Below are positions 52,367 to 61,116 of a stretch of 64,000 nucleotides of DNA, piece by piece. Every line of letters begins with the position of its first letter. The stretch's first letter is position 1. The position numbers and the translations under genes were made by a program. Below the pieces are notes generated by a model. That model had not been told where the DNA came from. It made no database searches and saw only the letters and a list, made by a program, of their open reading frames with translations. Source of the DNA: Rhizobium sp. P32RR-XVIII (GTDB lineage Bacteria; Pseudomonadota; Alphaproteobacteria; Rhizobiales; Rhizobiaceae); NCBI RefSeq assembly GCF_012641395.1, contig NZ_JABAIH010000005.1, positions 186,001 through 250,000 of the forward strand. Direction: 5' to 3'.

Positions 52367-53515
52367 TCAAGATGGGGTAGCGGGAGGCAAGACAAACAAG
52401 GTGAACGCGAAGATCGCATAGAGGGCAAGCGCCATCACACCCGCATACCAAGCTCCACGCCCGCCATTCGACAAGAGGGTTGCAGCCATCGTGGCGACGA
52501 TCATCATCGTAACCGCACCGCGCCAGAACTGGAGTGTCATGGGTTCCGGACCGATGAAATAGCTGACGAGCACCAGTACCGGCGCGACGAAGAGCGCAAT
52601 CTGGGCGGCACTGCCCAATGCGACCGCGACACTGAGATCCAGGCGATTTGCACGGGCTGCCGAAAACGCGGTCGTCATTTCCGCGGCGGCCCCCACCAGA
52701 GCGACGACGATGAAGCCAACAAAAGCTGGCGTCAGCCCGAGATGCTCGGCGGCGACCTGGACTGAACCGACGAATATTTCGCTGACCACCGCGACCAGCA
52801 GCGTAACGACAACCAGCATGACGATGCCAAGCGAGAGAGGCCAGGGTTTCTGGTCTTCCTCTCCGTGGCTGACGCTGGCGAAAAGCTCCCGGTGCGTCCT
52901 CAACGAAAACAACATGCCGAGCGCGTAGACGGCAACGAGAAGGGTCGCCAATCCCAAGCTCAGCGTCTGGGAGACCTCAGGCGCTGGTGGTTGATCCACT
53001 TCGCTGATCAGCGACGGGACCAGAATGGCGATGGTAGCAAGGAACAGCAGGGAAGCCTGGAAGCGCGCATTGACCCTGTTGAATTCCTGTACGTGATGCT
53101 TGAGGCCGCCGAGCAGGAATGCGCCGCCAAGCATGAACAGCGTGTTGGTGACAATCGCGCCGGCCAACGATGCTTTGACCAACAAATATTGCCCGGCCTG
53201 CAGCGCCGCAAGCGAGATCACGAGTTCGGTCAGGTTTCCGAGTGTGGCATTGAGCAGGCCGCCGACTGCATCTCCCGTCTTGGCGGCAACCGCTTCGGTT
53301 GCGCGGCTCAGAAGCGCAGCCAGGGGTACGATCGCTACGACCGAAAGGAGAAACAGCAAAGTGTGCGCATCGGGGGACGTCCGTTCCAGAAAAATGACGA
53401 CGGGCACGAAAACGATGAGCGCAAGAATAGGTGCCTGGCGAACCTCGCCCAGGATGGCTCTGCCCACAGCGAAAGACGACGGCGTGATAGGAGTTCTTTC
53501 CTCAACATTGCCCAT
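52367..53515 (-). CDS. Calcium/proton antiporter, CAX family
   Basis: A 382-residue cation/H+ exchanger with about eleven helices in two inverted repeats. The alpha-1 region is GGLLNATLGNLTELVISLAAL and the alpha-2 region is VALVGAAAEMTTAFSAARANRLDLSVAVALGSAAQIALFVAP; both carry the acidic residues that bind Ca2+. The pattern G-N-x-x-E and G-x-A-A-E is characteristic. The ATG at 53515 matches the family start. It lies upstream of the K+ channel gene on the same strand, a possible ion-homeostasis pair. Confidence 0.9.
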   Translation of the reverse strand: MGNVEERTPITPSSFAVGRAILGEVRQAPILALIVFVPVVIFLERTSPDAHTLLFLLSVVAIVPLAALLSRATEAVAAKTGDAVGGLLNATLGNLTELVISLAALQAGQYLLVKASLAGAIVTNTLFMLGGAFLLGGLKHHVQEFNRVNARFQASLLFLATIAILVPSLISEVDQPPAPEVSQTLSLGLATLLVAVYALGMLFSLRTHRELFASVSHGEEDQKPWPLSLGIVMLVVVTLLVAVVSEIFVGSVQVAAEHLGLTPAFVGFIVVALVGAAAEMTTAFSAARANRLDLSVAVALGSAAQIALFVAPVLVLVSYFIGPEPMTLQFWRGAVTMMIVATMAATLLSNGGRGAWYAGVMALALYAIFAFTLFVLPPATPS

Positions 53516-53720
53516 GCCCCTGCCTCCTGAACGGAGTGCCCGCAGCCAAAATTACCACCTTTAATGATTGCTGTCGCGGGACTCCAATCCGGCTTCTGAT
53601 CCATCCCGTTGGCGCAAGGCAATCGTCTCAAGACCTGCTTCAGGGCCATCAGCCGTCGCTAGCGTCCACTATCTGCGCGCCACTCCGTCCGTGCGAGCTA
53701 GCAGCTTCGCGCCGGGATCG

Positions 53721-54539
53721 TCAGCCGGCGAGGCGCGCGATGACCAGATGGCCGGGGCTCGGCTGGCCTTCCTGCATGCGCACGTTGATTTCGGTCACCT
53801 CTACGATCTCGAAGCCGGTCGCCGCCAGCCGGTCGCGAATATAGGCTTCGGCGTGCAGGAAGCGCTGGTGCGGGCCGACTATGTAGGGCGGGCCGTCTAT
53901 GGCGTCGCCAGGGATCATCTCGGACGAGAAGATAAAGAGGCCGCCGGGCGTCATGTTTTCCGCCGCGCCGAAGAACAGCGGCTCAAGGGCGCCGAGATAG
54001 GGCAGGACGTCGGTTGCGGTGATGAGGTCGAAGGGCTCTTCATCGTTGTCGTCGAGGAAGTCCTCGGCTTCAGCGACGAACAGGGTTTCGTAGAGATCCT
54101 TCTCATGGGCGATCTCGACCATGTTTTCGGAAATGTCGATGCCCGTCATATCTTCGCAGAGATCGCGCAGCGTGCCGCCCGTCAGGCCCGTGCCGCAGCC
54201 GAGATCGAGCATACGTTTGAACGGCCCGAGCTTCAGTTCCTGCAGGCGCTGCCGGACCAGCATCGGCACATGATAGCTGAGCTGCTCGACAAGCACGTCC
54301 TCGAAGACTTCGGCGTGCTGGTCGAAGAGGGTTTCAACATAGGCGTCGGGCGCCTTCACCGGCGTTTCGCCGCGGCCCATCGAAGCGATGCGGACGGCAG
54401 CGCCGCCGTGATCTTCGGGGTCGATCGCCAGCACTTCCTCATAGGCTCTTACCGCCGCGTCAAAATCGCCCGCCTTTTCGAGCGCAAGGGCGCGGTTATA
54501 GGCTTCTGCAAGCGCTTCTTCGTCGATTTTCTTTGCCAT
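53721..54539 (-). CDS. SAM-dependent methyltransferase with N-terminal TPR
   Basis: A 272-residue protein. One TPR (about residues 7-45, AYNRALALEKAGDFDAAVRAYEEVLAIDPED) is followed by a class I methyltransferase domain. The SAM loop is MLDLGCGTGLTGGTL (near residue 110), then DMTGIDISENMVEIA and FDLITATDVLPYLG. These features fit a protein-recruiting methyltransferase of a type common in rhizobia. RBS spacing (AAAGG, seven bases) favours the ATG at 54539 over 54545. Acceptor unknown. Confidence 0.85.
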   Translation of the reverse strand: MAKKIDEEALAEAYNRALALEKAGDFDAAVRAYEEVLAIDPEDHGGAAVRIASMGRGETPVKAPDAYVETLFDQHAEVFEDVLVEQLSYHVPMLVRQRLQELKLGPFKRMLDLGCGTGLTGGTLRDLCEDMTGIDISENMVEIAHEKDLYETLFVAEAEDFLDDNDEEPFDLITATDVLPYLGALEPLFFGAAENMTPGGLFIFSSEMIPGDAIDGPPYIVGPHQRFLHAEAYIRDRLAATGFEIVEVTEINVRMQEGQPSPGHLVIARLAG

Positions 54540-54671
54540 CGCCATACCTTTCGAATTGAGGCCTTCCGAATTGAGGCATGCCTCTACGGCTGCTTGAAGT
54601 CTTTTGCAATGGCAGCCTTACAGGCGCAGAATGGATTGGAAATTCAATAATAAGAAAATGGAGGAAATGCC

Positions 54672-55397
54672 ATGACGACGGATTTCAGCAAACGTGACTA
54701 CGACGAGAGCGTCGTGAAGGGGCCATGGCCGCCGCTTCCGGCGAGCCAGGGCGAGATGACCAATACGCTCGCGCACTACTATCGCGGCGAAATGGGTCGG
54801 ATGACGAGCTGGCGGGATCGCATCGACCGGACGTCGAATTGGGCAATCACCGTGGTCGCAGCCCTTCTCTCGGTCTCGTTGTCTACGCCGACATCGCACC
54901 ATGGCGTGCTTCTGTTCGGAATGATGCTGATTACGCTGCTGCTGTTGATCGAGGCGCGGCGCTACCGCTTCTTCGACATCTACCGGGCTCGCGTCAGGCA
55001 GGTCGAGAAGAACTACTTCGCCCAGATACTGGCTCCGGAACCTGGTACCGGGCTCGATTGGGGCTCGGTGGTTGCACGCAGCCTGCGAAAGCCGAAATTC
55101 CTTCTCAGCTATACCGACGCCCTGCATCGCCGGCTGCAGCGGAACTATGGCTGGATGTATCTCATCATGCTGCTTGCCTGGGGCCTGAAGATCACGACGC
55201 CGAAGCTGCAGACCGAGGGCAACCCGCTGGTGCAGGCGCATTCCTGGTCATATGTCATCGACAATGCCGTGCTCGGGCCGCTTCCGGGCCTTGCAGTCAT
55301 CGCGATCGTGGCGGCGTTCTATCTCGCCGTCCTCTACGGGGTGCTGCACCGGGAGCTCGACGAAGGTGAATACATCCACGGCGAGGCGCATGTGTAG
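54672..55397 (+). CDS. DUF2270 family membrane protein
   Basis: A 241-residue protein of DUF2270. Landmarks are LAHYYRGEMGRMTSWRDRIDRTSNWAI in the N-terminal part, EARRYRFFDIYRARVRQVEKNYFA after helix two, and LSYTDALHRRLQRNYGWMYLIMLLAWGLKI before helix three. Four helices are visible (near 57-73, 79-94, 162-178 and 205-225). GGAGGAA lies before the ATG. It is divergent from the methyltransferase across 132 bp that contain a palindrome and a doubled decamer. Function unknown. Confidence 0.85.
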   Translation: MTTDFSKRDYDESVVKGPWPPLPASQGEMTNTLAHYYRGEMGRMTSWRDRIDRTSNWAITVVAALLSVSLSTPTSHHGVLLFGMMLITLLLLIEARRYRFFDIYRARVRQVEKNYFAQILAPEPGTGLDWGSVVARSLRKPKFLLSYTDALHRRLQRNYGWMYLIMLLAWGLKITTPKLQTEGNPLVQAHSWSYVIDNAVLGPLPGLAVIAIVAAFYLAVLYGVLHRELDEGEYIHGEAHV

Positions 55398-55417
55398 AGT
55401 ACGCGCAGCCGGCGTGA

Positions 55418-55684
55418 TCAGTGCAGGATGAATTCGCCTTTCAGGGCGCGCCATTCGGTTGCCGAGATCAGCTTGCGGTGGATGTAGCGCACCGAATGCA
55501 GCGGGCCATCCAGCTTCTCCTGCCAGAACTTCAGGAAGCCGCGCATCTCGGGAAAATCCGGAGCGAGGTCATATTCCTGCCAGATGTAGGTCTGGAGGAT
55601 CGTCGGGTGGTCCGGCAGACGGTAAAGGATCTGGGCCGTCGTCAGCCCATATCCGTTAAGCTGCTTTTCGAAGTCCTTGTTCAT
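55418..55684 (-). CDS. usg: Usg family protein
   Basis: An 88-residue protein matching Usg, first named for an ORF upstream of a Caulobacter trp gene. Landmarks are LNGYGLTTAQILYRLPDHPTILQTYIWQEYDLAPDFPE and the end LKGEFILH. It has no proven function. It is convergent with DUF2270 (20 bp between stops) and upstream of nothing recognisable; the trp genes are not here. Confidence 0.9.
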   Translation of the reverse strand: MNKDFEKQLNGYGLTTAQILYRLPDHPTILQTYIWQEYDLAPDFPEMRGFLKFWQEKLDGPLHSVRYIHRKLISATEWRALKGEFILH

Positions 55685-55808
55685 CTCTCAGTCTCGCTCT
55701 CATTCCCCTTCTTACGCCTATGAGCGTCGTATGAAATGGAAGCACGGCGTGGTTAACGCAAGCTTGACATATGAGAATAATAGGGCGATTCACTTGTGAT
55801 TTCAAGAT

Positions 55809-55840
55809 CTTGGCAGCACTGCATCGACAGTGCTGCCAAG
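55809..55840 (-). terminator. Terminator hairpin of the amino-acid ABC permease operon
   Basis: Perfect 13-bp stem CTTGGCAGCACTG / CAGTGCTGCCAAG with a 6-nt loop, four bases past the stop of the last permease gene. The T-run is poor, but the stem is strong enough to block the 3' end. Confidence 0.65.
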
Positions 55841-55843
55841 CGA

Positions 55844-56674
55844 TCAGCGCTTCAAGTGACGCGTCAGGCGCCGTTCGATCCAGTTCCAGAAATGCCGGAG
55901 CGCCTCCACCATCGAAAGATAGAAGATCGCTGCCCAGAGATAGGTTTGGTAGTCGAAAGTGCGCGAGAAGGCGTAGCGCGTTTCACCCATGAGATCGAAC
56001 ACGGTAATGATGGCGACGACGGCCGAGCCCTTGATCAGCAGGATGATTTCGTTGCCGTAGGGGCGCAGCGCCACGATGAGCGCCTGCGGCAGCACGATCT
56101 TGCGGAAGGCGACGACCTTGTGAATGCCGAGCGCTGCCGCTGCCTCGTGCTGGCCGTGCGGAACGCTTTCGATGGCGCCGCGCAGGATTTCGGCCTGGTA
56201 GGCGGCGGTGTTGATCGTCATCGCGAACAGGCCGCAATACCAGGCGTCCCGGAAGAACCACCAGAGGCCCACGGCTTCGAGCTGCGGACGGAAGCCGCCG
56301 AGGCCGTAGTAGATCAGGAACAGCTGCGCCAAAAGCGGCGTGCCGCGGAAAATGTAGACGTAGCAATAGGCAAGCGTGCTGAGGACCCTGTTCTCAGACA
56401 TTCGCGCCAAGGCGAGCGGCAGCGACAGAACGGCGCCGCAGACGACGGATACCGAGACCAGGATGATCGTTGTCATCAGCCCATGCAGGTAGCGCGGCCC
56501 GTAGCGCGCGAACTCGGCCGGATCCCAATTGGAAACGACCATGTAGATCAGGAGTGCGGCAAGCAGCGCCCAGAGGTAGACGAGCAGCGTGCCAGCGATG
56601 CGCGCGACGGTTATGCGCTTCTTCAGTGCCTTCGGCGCAGGCTGCGGAGGGATGAGGGTTTCCGCGTAGCTCAT
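55844..56674 (-). CDS. Polar amino-acid ABC permease, HisM-like
   Basis: A 276-residue permease with five to six helices. The EAA loop is typical: VPHGQHEAAAALGIHKVVAFRKIVLPQAL, and the N-terminal domain has YLHGLMTTIILVSVSVVCGAVLSLPLALA. GTPLLAQLFLIYYG is the conserved helix-3 segment of this family. It overlaps the preceding permease gene by four bases (ATGA). A homologous substrate-binding gene lies upstream, behind a terminator. No ATPase gene adjoins it. Confidence 0.9.
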   Translation of the reverse strand: MSYAETLIPPQPAPKALKKRITVARIAGTLLVYLWALLAALLIYMVVSNWDPAEFARYGPRYLHGLMTTIILVSVSVVCGAVLSLPLALARMSENRVLSTLAYCYVYIFRGTPLLAQLFLIYYGLGGFRPQLEAVGLWWFFRDAWYCGLFAMTINTAAYQAEILRGAIESVPHGQHEAAAALGIHKVVAFRKIVLPQALIVALRPYGNEIILLIKGSAVVAIITVFDLMGETRYAFSRTFDYQTYLWAAIFYLSMVEALRHFWNWIERRLTRHLKR

Positions 56675-57474
56675 CGGCGGACCTCCGAGCGCTTGGCCCA
56701 GCGTTCGATGTAGCTGAGGCCGACGGACGAGATGATCGCAAGCGCCAGATAGAGGCCGCAAGCGATGATATAGAAGAAAAACGCCTCCTTGGTCACGCGG
56801 ACCGCAACGCCCGTCTGACGCAGGATGTCCGCCAGGCCGATGATGGAAACGTAGGACGTGTCCTTGAGCAGGATCATCCAGAGGTTCGTCAGGCCGGGCA
56901 GGGCGATGCGGATAAGCTGCGGCAAGACGATGAGCCGAAGCGTCCGGCCTTGATGAAGTCCGAGAGCATAGCCGGCCTCATACTGTCCCCGAGGGATGGC
57001 CCGGAAGGCCGAAAGTAGCACTTCGGAGCAATAGGCGGAAAAGACCACCGACAGCGCGATCATGCCGGCGACGAAGGCATTGATCTCAATGCGCTCCTCA
57101 TAGCCGACGTATGCAAGGATCGACTGGATCAGGATCTGCATGCCGTAATAGATGATGAAGAGGGTCAGAAGTTCGGGCAGGCCGCGGAAGATGGTGGTGT
57201 ATATTCCGGCGGCAAGGCGCACGGACCGTTCTTCCGACTGCTGGCCGAGCGCGACCAAAAAGCCGATGACGAGGCCGACCGGCAGCGTCAATAGCGCCAC
57301 GCTGACGGTGGTTTTCAGACCGAGAGCGATCTCGTCGCCCCAGCCGGTGTCGCCGCAGGCGAGAATCGTCGATTGGCCGAACCAAGTGAAAACGCCGGCG
57401 GGTCCGCACAGCGGATCGACGATATATCCTATCCAAGCCCAGAACGAGCCCAGCGCGGAAAACAATCCGCTCAT
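56671..57474 (-). CDS. Polar amino-acid ABC permease, HisQ-like
   Basis: A 267-residue permease paralogous to the next gene. It has LGLKTTVSVALLTLPVGLVIGFLVALG, the family segment FRGLPELLTLFIIYYG, and the EAA loop IPRGQYEAGYALGLHQGRTLRLIVLPQLIRIALP. The C-terminal half has ILLKDTSYVSIIGLADILRQTG. It is the first permease of the pair and lies 113 bp behind the binding-protein gene. A terminator-like hairpin lies in that gap, so expression should fall after the binding protein. Confidence 0.9.
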   Translation of the reverse strand: MSGLFSALGSFWAWIGYIVDPLCGPAGVFTWFGQSTILACGDTGWGDEIALGLKTTVSVALLTLPVGLVIGFLVALGQQSEERSVRLAAGIYTTIFRGLPELLTLFIIYYGMQILIQSILAYVGYEERIEINAFVAGMIALSVVFSAYCSEVLLSAFRAIPRGQYEAGYALGLHQGRTLRLIVLPQLIRIALPGLTNLWMILLKDTSYVSIIGLADILRQTGVAVRVTKEAFFFYIIACGLYLALAIISSVGLSYIERWAKRSEVRR

Positions 57475-57528
57475 GCCAGTTTTCCCCTCACGGCTTAAGC
57501 CGTTTTTCTCTTTCCATCGTTGTCAAAC

Positions 57529-57558
57529 AAAAATGGCGGAAGAGCAAGCCTTCCGCCA
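57529..57558 (-). terminator. Intra-operon terminator after the binding-protein gene
   Basis: On the minus strand, TGGCGGAAG / CTTCCGCCA (9 bp, 7-nt loop) is followed by TTTTTG. It sits between the binding-protein stop (57588) and the first permease start (57474). It would let most transcripts end after the binding protein. Confidence 0.8.
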
Positions 57559-57587
57559 CCATCTTTGCCGGTCAGGTACAGCTTTTC

Positions 57588-58361
57588 TTATTCGCCGTAA
57601 ACGTCAAAATCGAAGTACTTGTCCTGAATTTCCTTGTACTTGCCGCTGGTGCGGATCGCGGCGATCGCGGCATTCAGCTTGTCCTTCAGCGGGTCGCCCT
57701 GGCGGATGGCGATACCGGCGCCAGCGCCGTTGATTTCCGGATCGACCTTCAGCGGGGTCAGGATCTTGCAGCAGGAACCGGCATCCGACTTGACCCATTC
57801 GGAGAGAACGACGACGTCGTCGATCACCGCGTCGATACGACCGTTCGAGATGTCGAGTTTGTACTCGTCAGCCGTCGGATAAAGCTTGAGCTCGGTGTCG
57901 GGAAGGTGCTTTTCAGCATAGTTGGAGTGGGTCGTCGACGTCTGCGCGCCGATCGTCTTGCCCTTGAGGCCGGCAACGTCAGTGATGGTCGAGTCCTTCG
58001 GCACGGCGATAGCCGGCGGGGTGTTGTAGTACTTGTTGGTGAAGTCGACGAGCTTCGAACGCTCCGGCGTGATCGACATCGAAGAAACGATCATATCGAA
58101 CTTCTTGGCCTTAAGAGCCGGAATGATGCCGTCCCAGTCGGCGCTGACGAAGGAGCATTCGGCCTTCATCTCGGCGCACAGGGCCTTGGCGATGTCGATG
58201 TCGAAGCCCTTGATCTCGCCGCTGGCGTCTACGAATTCGAAGGGCGGGTACGTGGAGTCCGTGCCAATCACGTACTTCTCGCCGTCGGCCATCGCCGAAC
58301 CGGCGAAGAGTGACAGCGCTGCAAGCGATGCAGCGGCGAGAAAACGGGTGGAGATACGCAT
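57588..58361 (-). CDS. Polar amino-acid ABC substrate-binding protein
   Basis: A 257-residue periplasmic binding protein of the SBP_bac_3 type. Signal peptide: residues 1-25, ending GSAMA. The ligand pocket features are YVIGTDSTYPPFEFVDASGEIKGFDIDIAKALC, VSSMSITPERSKLVDFTNKY and, near residue 140, GLKGKTIGAQTSTTHSNY. The arginine and aspartate spacing resembles lysine/arginine/ornithine or octopine binders. GAGGATCC precedes the ATG at 58361. It leads the operon with two permeases. Confidence 0.9.
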   Translation of the reverse strand: MRISTRFLAAASLAALSLFAGSAMADGEKYVIGTDSTYPPFEFVDASGEIKGFDIDIAKALCAEMKAECSFVSADWDGIIPALKAKKFDMIVSSMSITPERSKLVDFTNKYYNTPPAIAVPKDSTITDVAGLKGKTIGAQTSTTHSNYAEKHLPDTELKLYPTADEYKLDISNGRIDAVIDDVVVLSEWVKSDAGSCCKILTPLKVDPEINGAGAGIAIRQGDPLKDKLNAAIAAIRTSGKYKEIQDKYFDFDVYGE

Positions 58362-58580
58362 GTGGATCCTCTCTTTTGGTTGCCGCTGCGTCTTCTTTTT
58401 ATCCGACAGCGGCGTGAATGCGGCGGGCATGGATACCGCCTTGGCGCGATAATCAAACCTTTTTTTCGCAAATTGCAACTGGAATCGCAGCGGAGTGCCG
58501 CGCCGCAGAATATGGCAAAGATGAACGGTATCGAACCACGGCATTCATATGGGGTTAATGCCGCGCTTTCTAAAACAGCG

Positions 58581-58605
58581 GGAACAAAACCAGTCCTGGA
58601 CGATT
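58581..58605 (+). promoter_or_regulatory. Weak candidate EcfG-type promoter ahead of the OmpA gene
   Basis: GGAAC at 58581 is followed after 18 bases by TT, loosely fitting the general-stress sigma pattern of rhizobia (GGAAC-N18-TT). The rest of the 323-bp divergent gap 58362-58684 holds no gene. The match is short and may be chance. Confidence 0.25.
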
Positions 58606-58684
58606 TCCGTCCCACGTTCGCCCTCCAACCCGAATGCCGCCTAAGGTGTTCCCAAAAAAACTCAAAGGAAGACGAGGAGACCCA

Positions 58685-60916
58685 ATGGGCATTAAATCAA
58701 CATTGTTTGCCGGCGCGGCATTCCCGCTGCTTTCGTTGTCGTTGGTCGTGTCGCCGGCCCATGCTTCGGTTGCAGGCGGTGGAAGTGCTGTGCAGCCCGC
58801 GCCGCAGGTGATAAGCGGCAGCTACCAGGTGGCGCAGGATGCCCCCACGGATGAAGAGCTTCTGAAGAAGAAGAAGCGCAAGGCTCCGGCTGCCGAAGAG
58901 CAGCCCGCCCAGGAGCAGCAGCGCGAGGCCGCGCCACAGCAGGAAGCGCCCAGTCGCAAGAAGCGCGAAGCCGCACCGCAGAAGGCTGCGCCCGAGCCGC
59001 AGCAGCAGGCAGCACCGCAAGCCGAACCGGAGGCTCCGCGCAGAAAGAAGCGCGACGCTGAATCCGCGCCTCAACAGGCCGCCCCGGAAGCGCAGCAGGC
59101 CCAGCCTTCCGAAAACCAGCAACAGCCTCGCCGCAAGAAACGCGAAGCCGCACCCGAGCAGGCTGCCCCCGAGCTACAGCAGCAGCAAGCGGCACCTCAG
59201 GCCGAACCGGAACAGCAGCCTGCCGAGAATAACGTGAAGCCGCGCCGCAAACAGGGCGAGCAGCAGCCTGCCCAGCAGGAAGCCGCGCCGCAGCAGGGTG
59301 AAGCAAAGCCGAAGGCCGAAGAGACCCAACCTCAGACCGGCGAAGCGCAGCCCGAGCAGCAGAAGCCGCGCAAGCGTGACAAGCAGCAGCAGGCAACCGA
59401 AGGCGAGCAACAGCAGCCGGAGCCAACTGCAAAGCCCGGTCGCAAGCCGGTGAAGGAAGCTCAGCCCGAGCAGCAGCCGGCCGAGAACAAGGCACCCGTT
59501 CCGCAGGAGTCGCCGGCACCTGACAAGGCACCGGTACCTGCAACCTCGCCGGCACCCGAGAAGCCGCCGGTTCCCGCAGAACCGGATCAGGCGCAGAAGC
59601 CCGCCGGCGAAGAGCAGCAACAGCAGTTGCAAGGCCAGCAGGCGCCCGGTCAGCCCGGCGCAACGACCGCCGAACAGCCGGCCGGCAATGCCCAGCCGAC
59701 CGAGCAGGCAATTCCCGCTCCTGAGAAGGTGACGCCGCAGGAACTCGAGCGTCGCAAGCAGATTGCCGAGGATCCGAGCAAGAGCAACGAGACCGTCGTC
59801 CTGCCGGTAGAAAACGGTGCCGCCGTGCTCGACAGCGACAAGGACGTGGACCGGACGGCGGGCCAGGAAGGGCGACGCAACCGCGATCGCCAGCGCGCCT
59901 CCGAACAGGTCATCGCCGCGCCGAAATCCGATGCCGAGGCGCAGCAGCTTCAACGTAAGGGCGAGCGCCGTGCTCCGATCAAGATCGAGGCGGTGACGAG
60001 CGAAGAGGGCCGCAGACTCGACCGCAGGCCGGAGTTTACGCGGCCCGAAGGTGCACGGGTTGAACGCTACGAGGGTGATGACAACCGCATCATCCTGCAG
60101 TTCAACAACCGCACCGTCGTGCGCAGCGACGACGACCGCCGCTTCCTCAGGGACGGCGAGCGGCCGATCTACGAACAGCTTTCGCGTGACCGCTATCGTG
60201 AAACGATCGAGCGGCCGGAAGGCTATCGGATTGTCACCATCCGAAACCGCTACGGCGACATCATCCAGCGCTCGCGTATCGACAATCGCGACCGCGAATA
60301 TGTTCTCTACTATTCGCCGGAGCTCTACGAGGATCCTGACCGGGGCTACTTCGAAGATCCGGGTGCCGATCTGCCGCCGATGCGGCTTGGCATTCCCGTG
60401 CGCGATTACATCATCGACACGAGCAGCGATGCGGACCGCGACTATTACGAGTTCCTGAGCGAGCCGCCGGTGGAACCTGTCGAGCGTGTCTATTCGCTGA
60501 ACGAGGTGAAGTATTCGGCCCGTATCCGCGACAAGGTCCGCCGTATCGACCTCGATACGATCACCTTTGCGACGGGTAGCGCCGAAATCCCGATGAGCCA
60601 GGCGCGCAGCCTGCGCAAGGTTGCCGACGCCATGAACGAGGTGCTTGAAAAGGACCCGAGCGAAACCTTCCTGATCGAAGGCCATACGGACGCCGTCGGC
60701 TCCGACGAGAGCAACCTCGTGCTTTCGGACCAGCGTGCCGAATCCGTCGCCAACGTGCTTTCGGAGGTCTACGGCATCGCGCCGGAAAACCTTGCCACGC
60801 AGGGCTATGGCGAGCGCTATCTGAAGGTCAACACCGCCGGCCCGGAACAGGAGAACCGGCGCGTCACGATCCGCCGCGTCACCCCGCTGGTGCGCCCGGT
60901 GGCGTCAAACCAGTAA
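58685..60916 (+). CDS. OmpA-family protein with long disordered linker
   Basis: A 743-residue protein. Signal peptide: residues 1-27, ending PAHA. Residues about 45-360 are low-complexity Gln/Pro/Ala/Glu sequence with repeated basic punctuation such as SRKKR, PRRKKR and KPRRK. A charged middle region follows, with EFTRPEGARVERYEGDDNR and paired aromatic DRDYYEF segments. The C-terminal 120 residues are an OmpA-like peptidoglycan-binding domain (ITFATGSAEIPMSQARSLRKVADAM, IEGHTDAVGSDESNLVLSDQRAESV, YGERYLKVNTAGPEQENRRVTI). It probably links the outer envelope to the wall. GAGGAG precedes ATG 58685. Confidence 0.85.
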   Translation: MGIKSTLFAGAAFPLLSLSLVVSPAHASVAGGGSAVQPAPQVISGSYQVAQDAPTDEELLKKKKRKAPAAEEQPAQEQQREAAPQQEAPSRKKREAAPQKAAPEPQQQAAPQAEPEAPRRKKRDAESAPQQAAPEAQQAQPSENQQQPRRKKREAAPEQAAPELQQQQAAPQAEPEQQPAENNVKPRRKQGEQQPAQQEAAPQQGEAKPKAEETQPQTGEAQPEQQKPRKRDKQQQATEGEQQQPEPTAKPGRKPVKEAQPEQQPAENKAPVPQESPAPDKAPVPATSPAPEKPPVPAEPDQAQKPAGEEQQQQLQGQQAPGQPGATTAEQPAGNAQPTEQAIPAPEKVTPQELERRKQIAEDPSKSNETVVLPVENGAAVLDSDKDVDRTAGQEGRRNRDRQRASEQVIAAPKSDAEAQQLQRKGERRAPIKIEAVTSEEGRRLDRRPEFTRPEGARVERYEGDDNRIILQFNNRTVVRSDDDRRFLRDGERPIYEQLSRDRYRETIERPEGYRIVTIRNRYGDIIQRSRIDNRDREYVLYYSPELYEDPDRGYFEDPGADLPPMRLGIPVRDYIIDTSSDADRDYYEFLSEPPVEPVERVYSLNEVKYSARIRDKVRRIDLDTITFATGSAEIPMSQARSLRKVADAMNEVLEKDPSETFLIEGHTDAVGSDESNLVLSDQRAESVANVLSEVYGIAPENLATQGYGERYLKVNTAGPEQENRRVTIRRVTPLVRPVASNQ

Positions 60917-60931
60917 GCCGGCGGGGTTTTG

Positions 60932-61116
60932 CCTTCTCCCCAGCGGGGAGAAGGTGGCCCGCAGGGTCGGATGAGGGGGCGCAGCGAGTTCGTTCGTCGC
61001 TTATCGCTCCGACCGTTCGCTCCTGTCGTCGCTCACCCCCTCATCTGTCCTACGGACATCAACCGGGGTCGAACCGCCGGTCTCGCCCCGTCCATCGGAC
61101 CCCCGCTGGGGAGAAG
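60932..61116. repeat. Palindromic intergenic repeat element (rhizobial mosaic type)
   Basis: The left end is a near-perfect palindrome, CCTTCTCCCC-AGC-GGGGAGAAGG (60932-60954). Half of it recurs at the right end (CCCCGCTGGGGAGAAG, 61101-61116). Inside, GATGAGGGGG at 60970-60979 pairs with CCCCCTCATC at 61036-61045. The nested inverted repeats are typical of the short mosaic elements of rhizobial genomes. The element holds the last 38 or so codons of mobB and its stop. Confidence 0.75.

Noticed and set aside
57490..57503. ACGGC-TTAA-GCCGT followed by TTTT as a terminator
   Set aside because: It would act on the plus strand, where no gene ends, and lies in the permease leader; probably fortuitous.
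58692..60685. Long minus-strand frames opposite the OmpA gene
   Set aside because: They reflect the repetitive CAG/GCC codon use of the disordered linker; the sense product has a signal peptide and OmpA domain.
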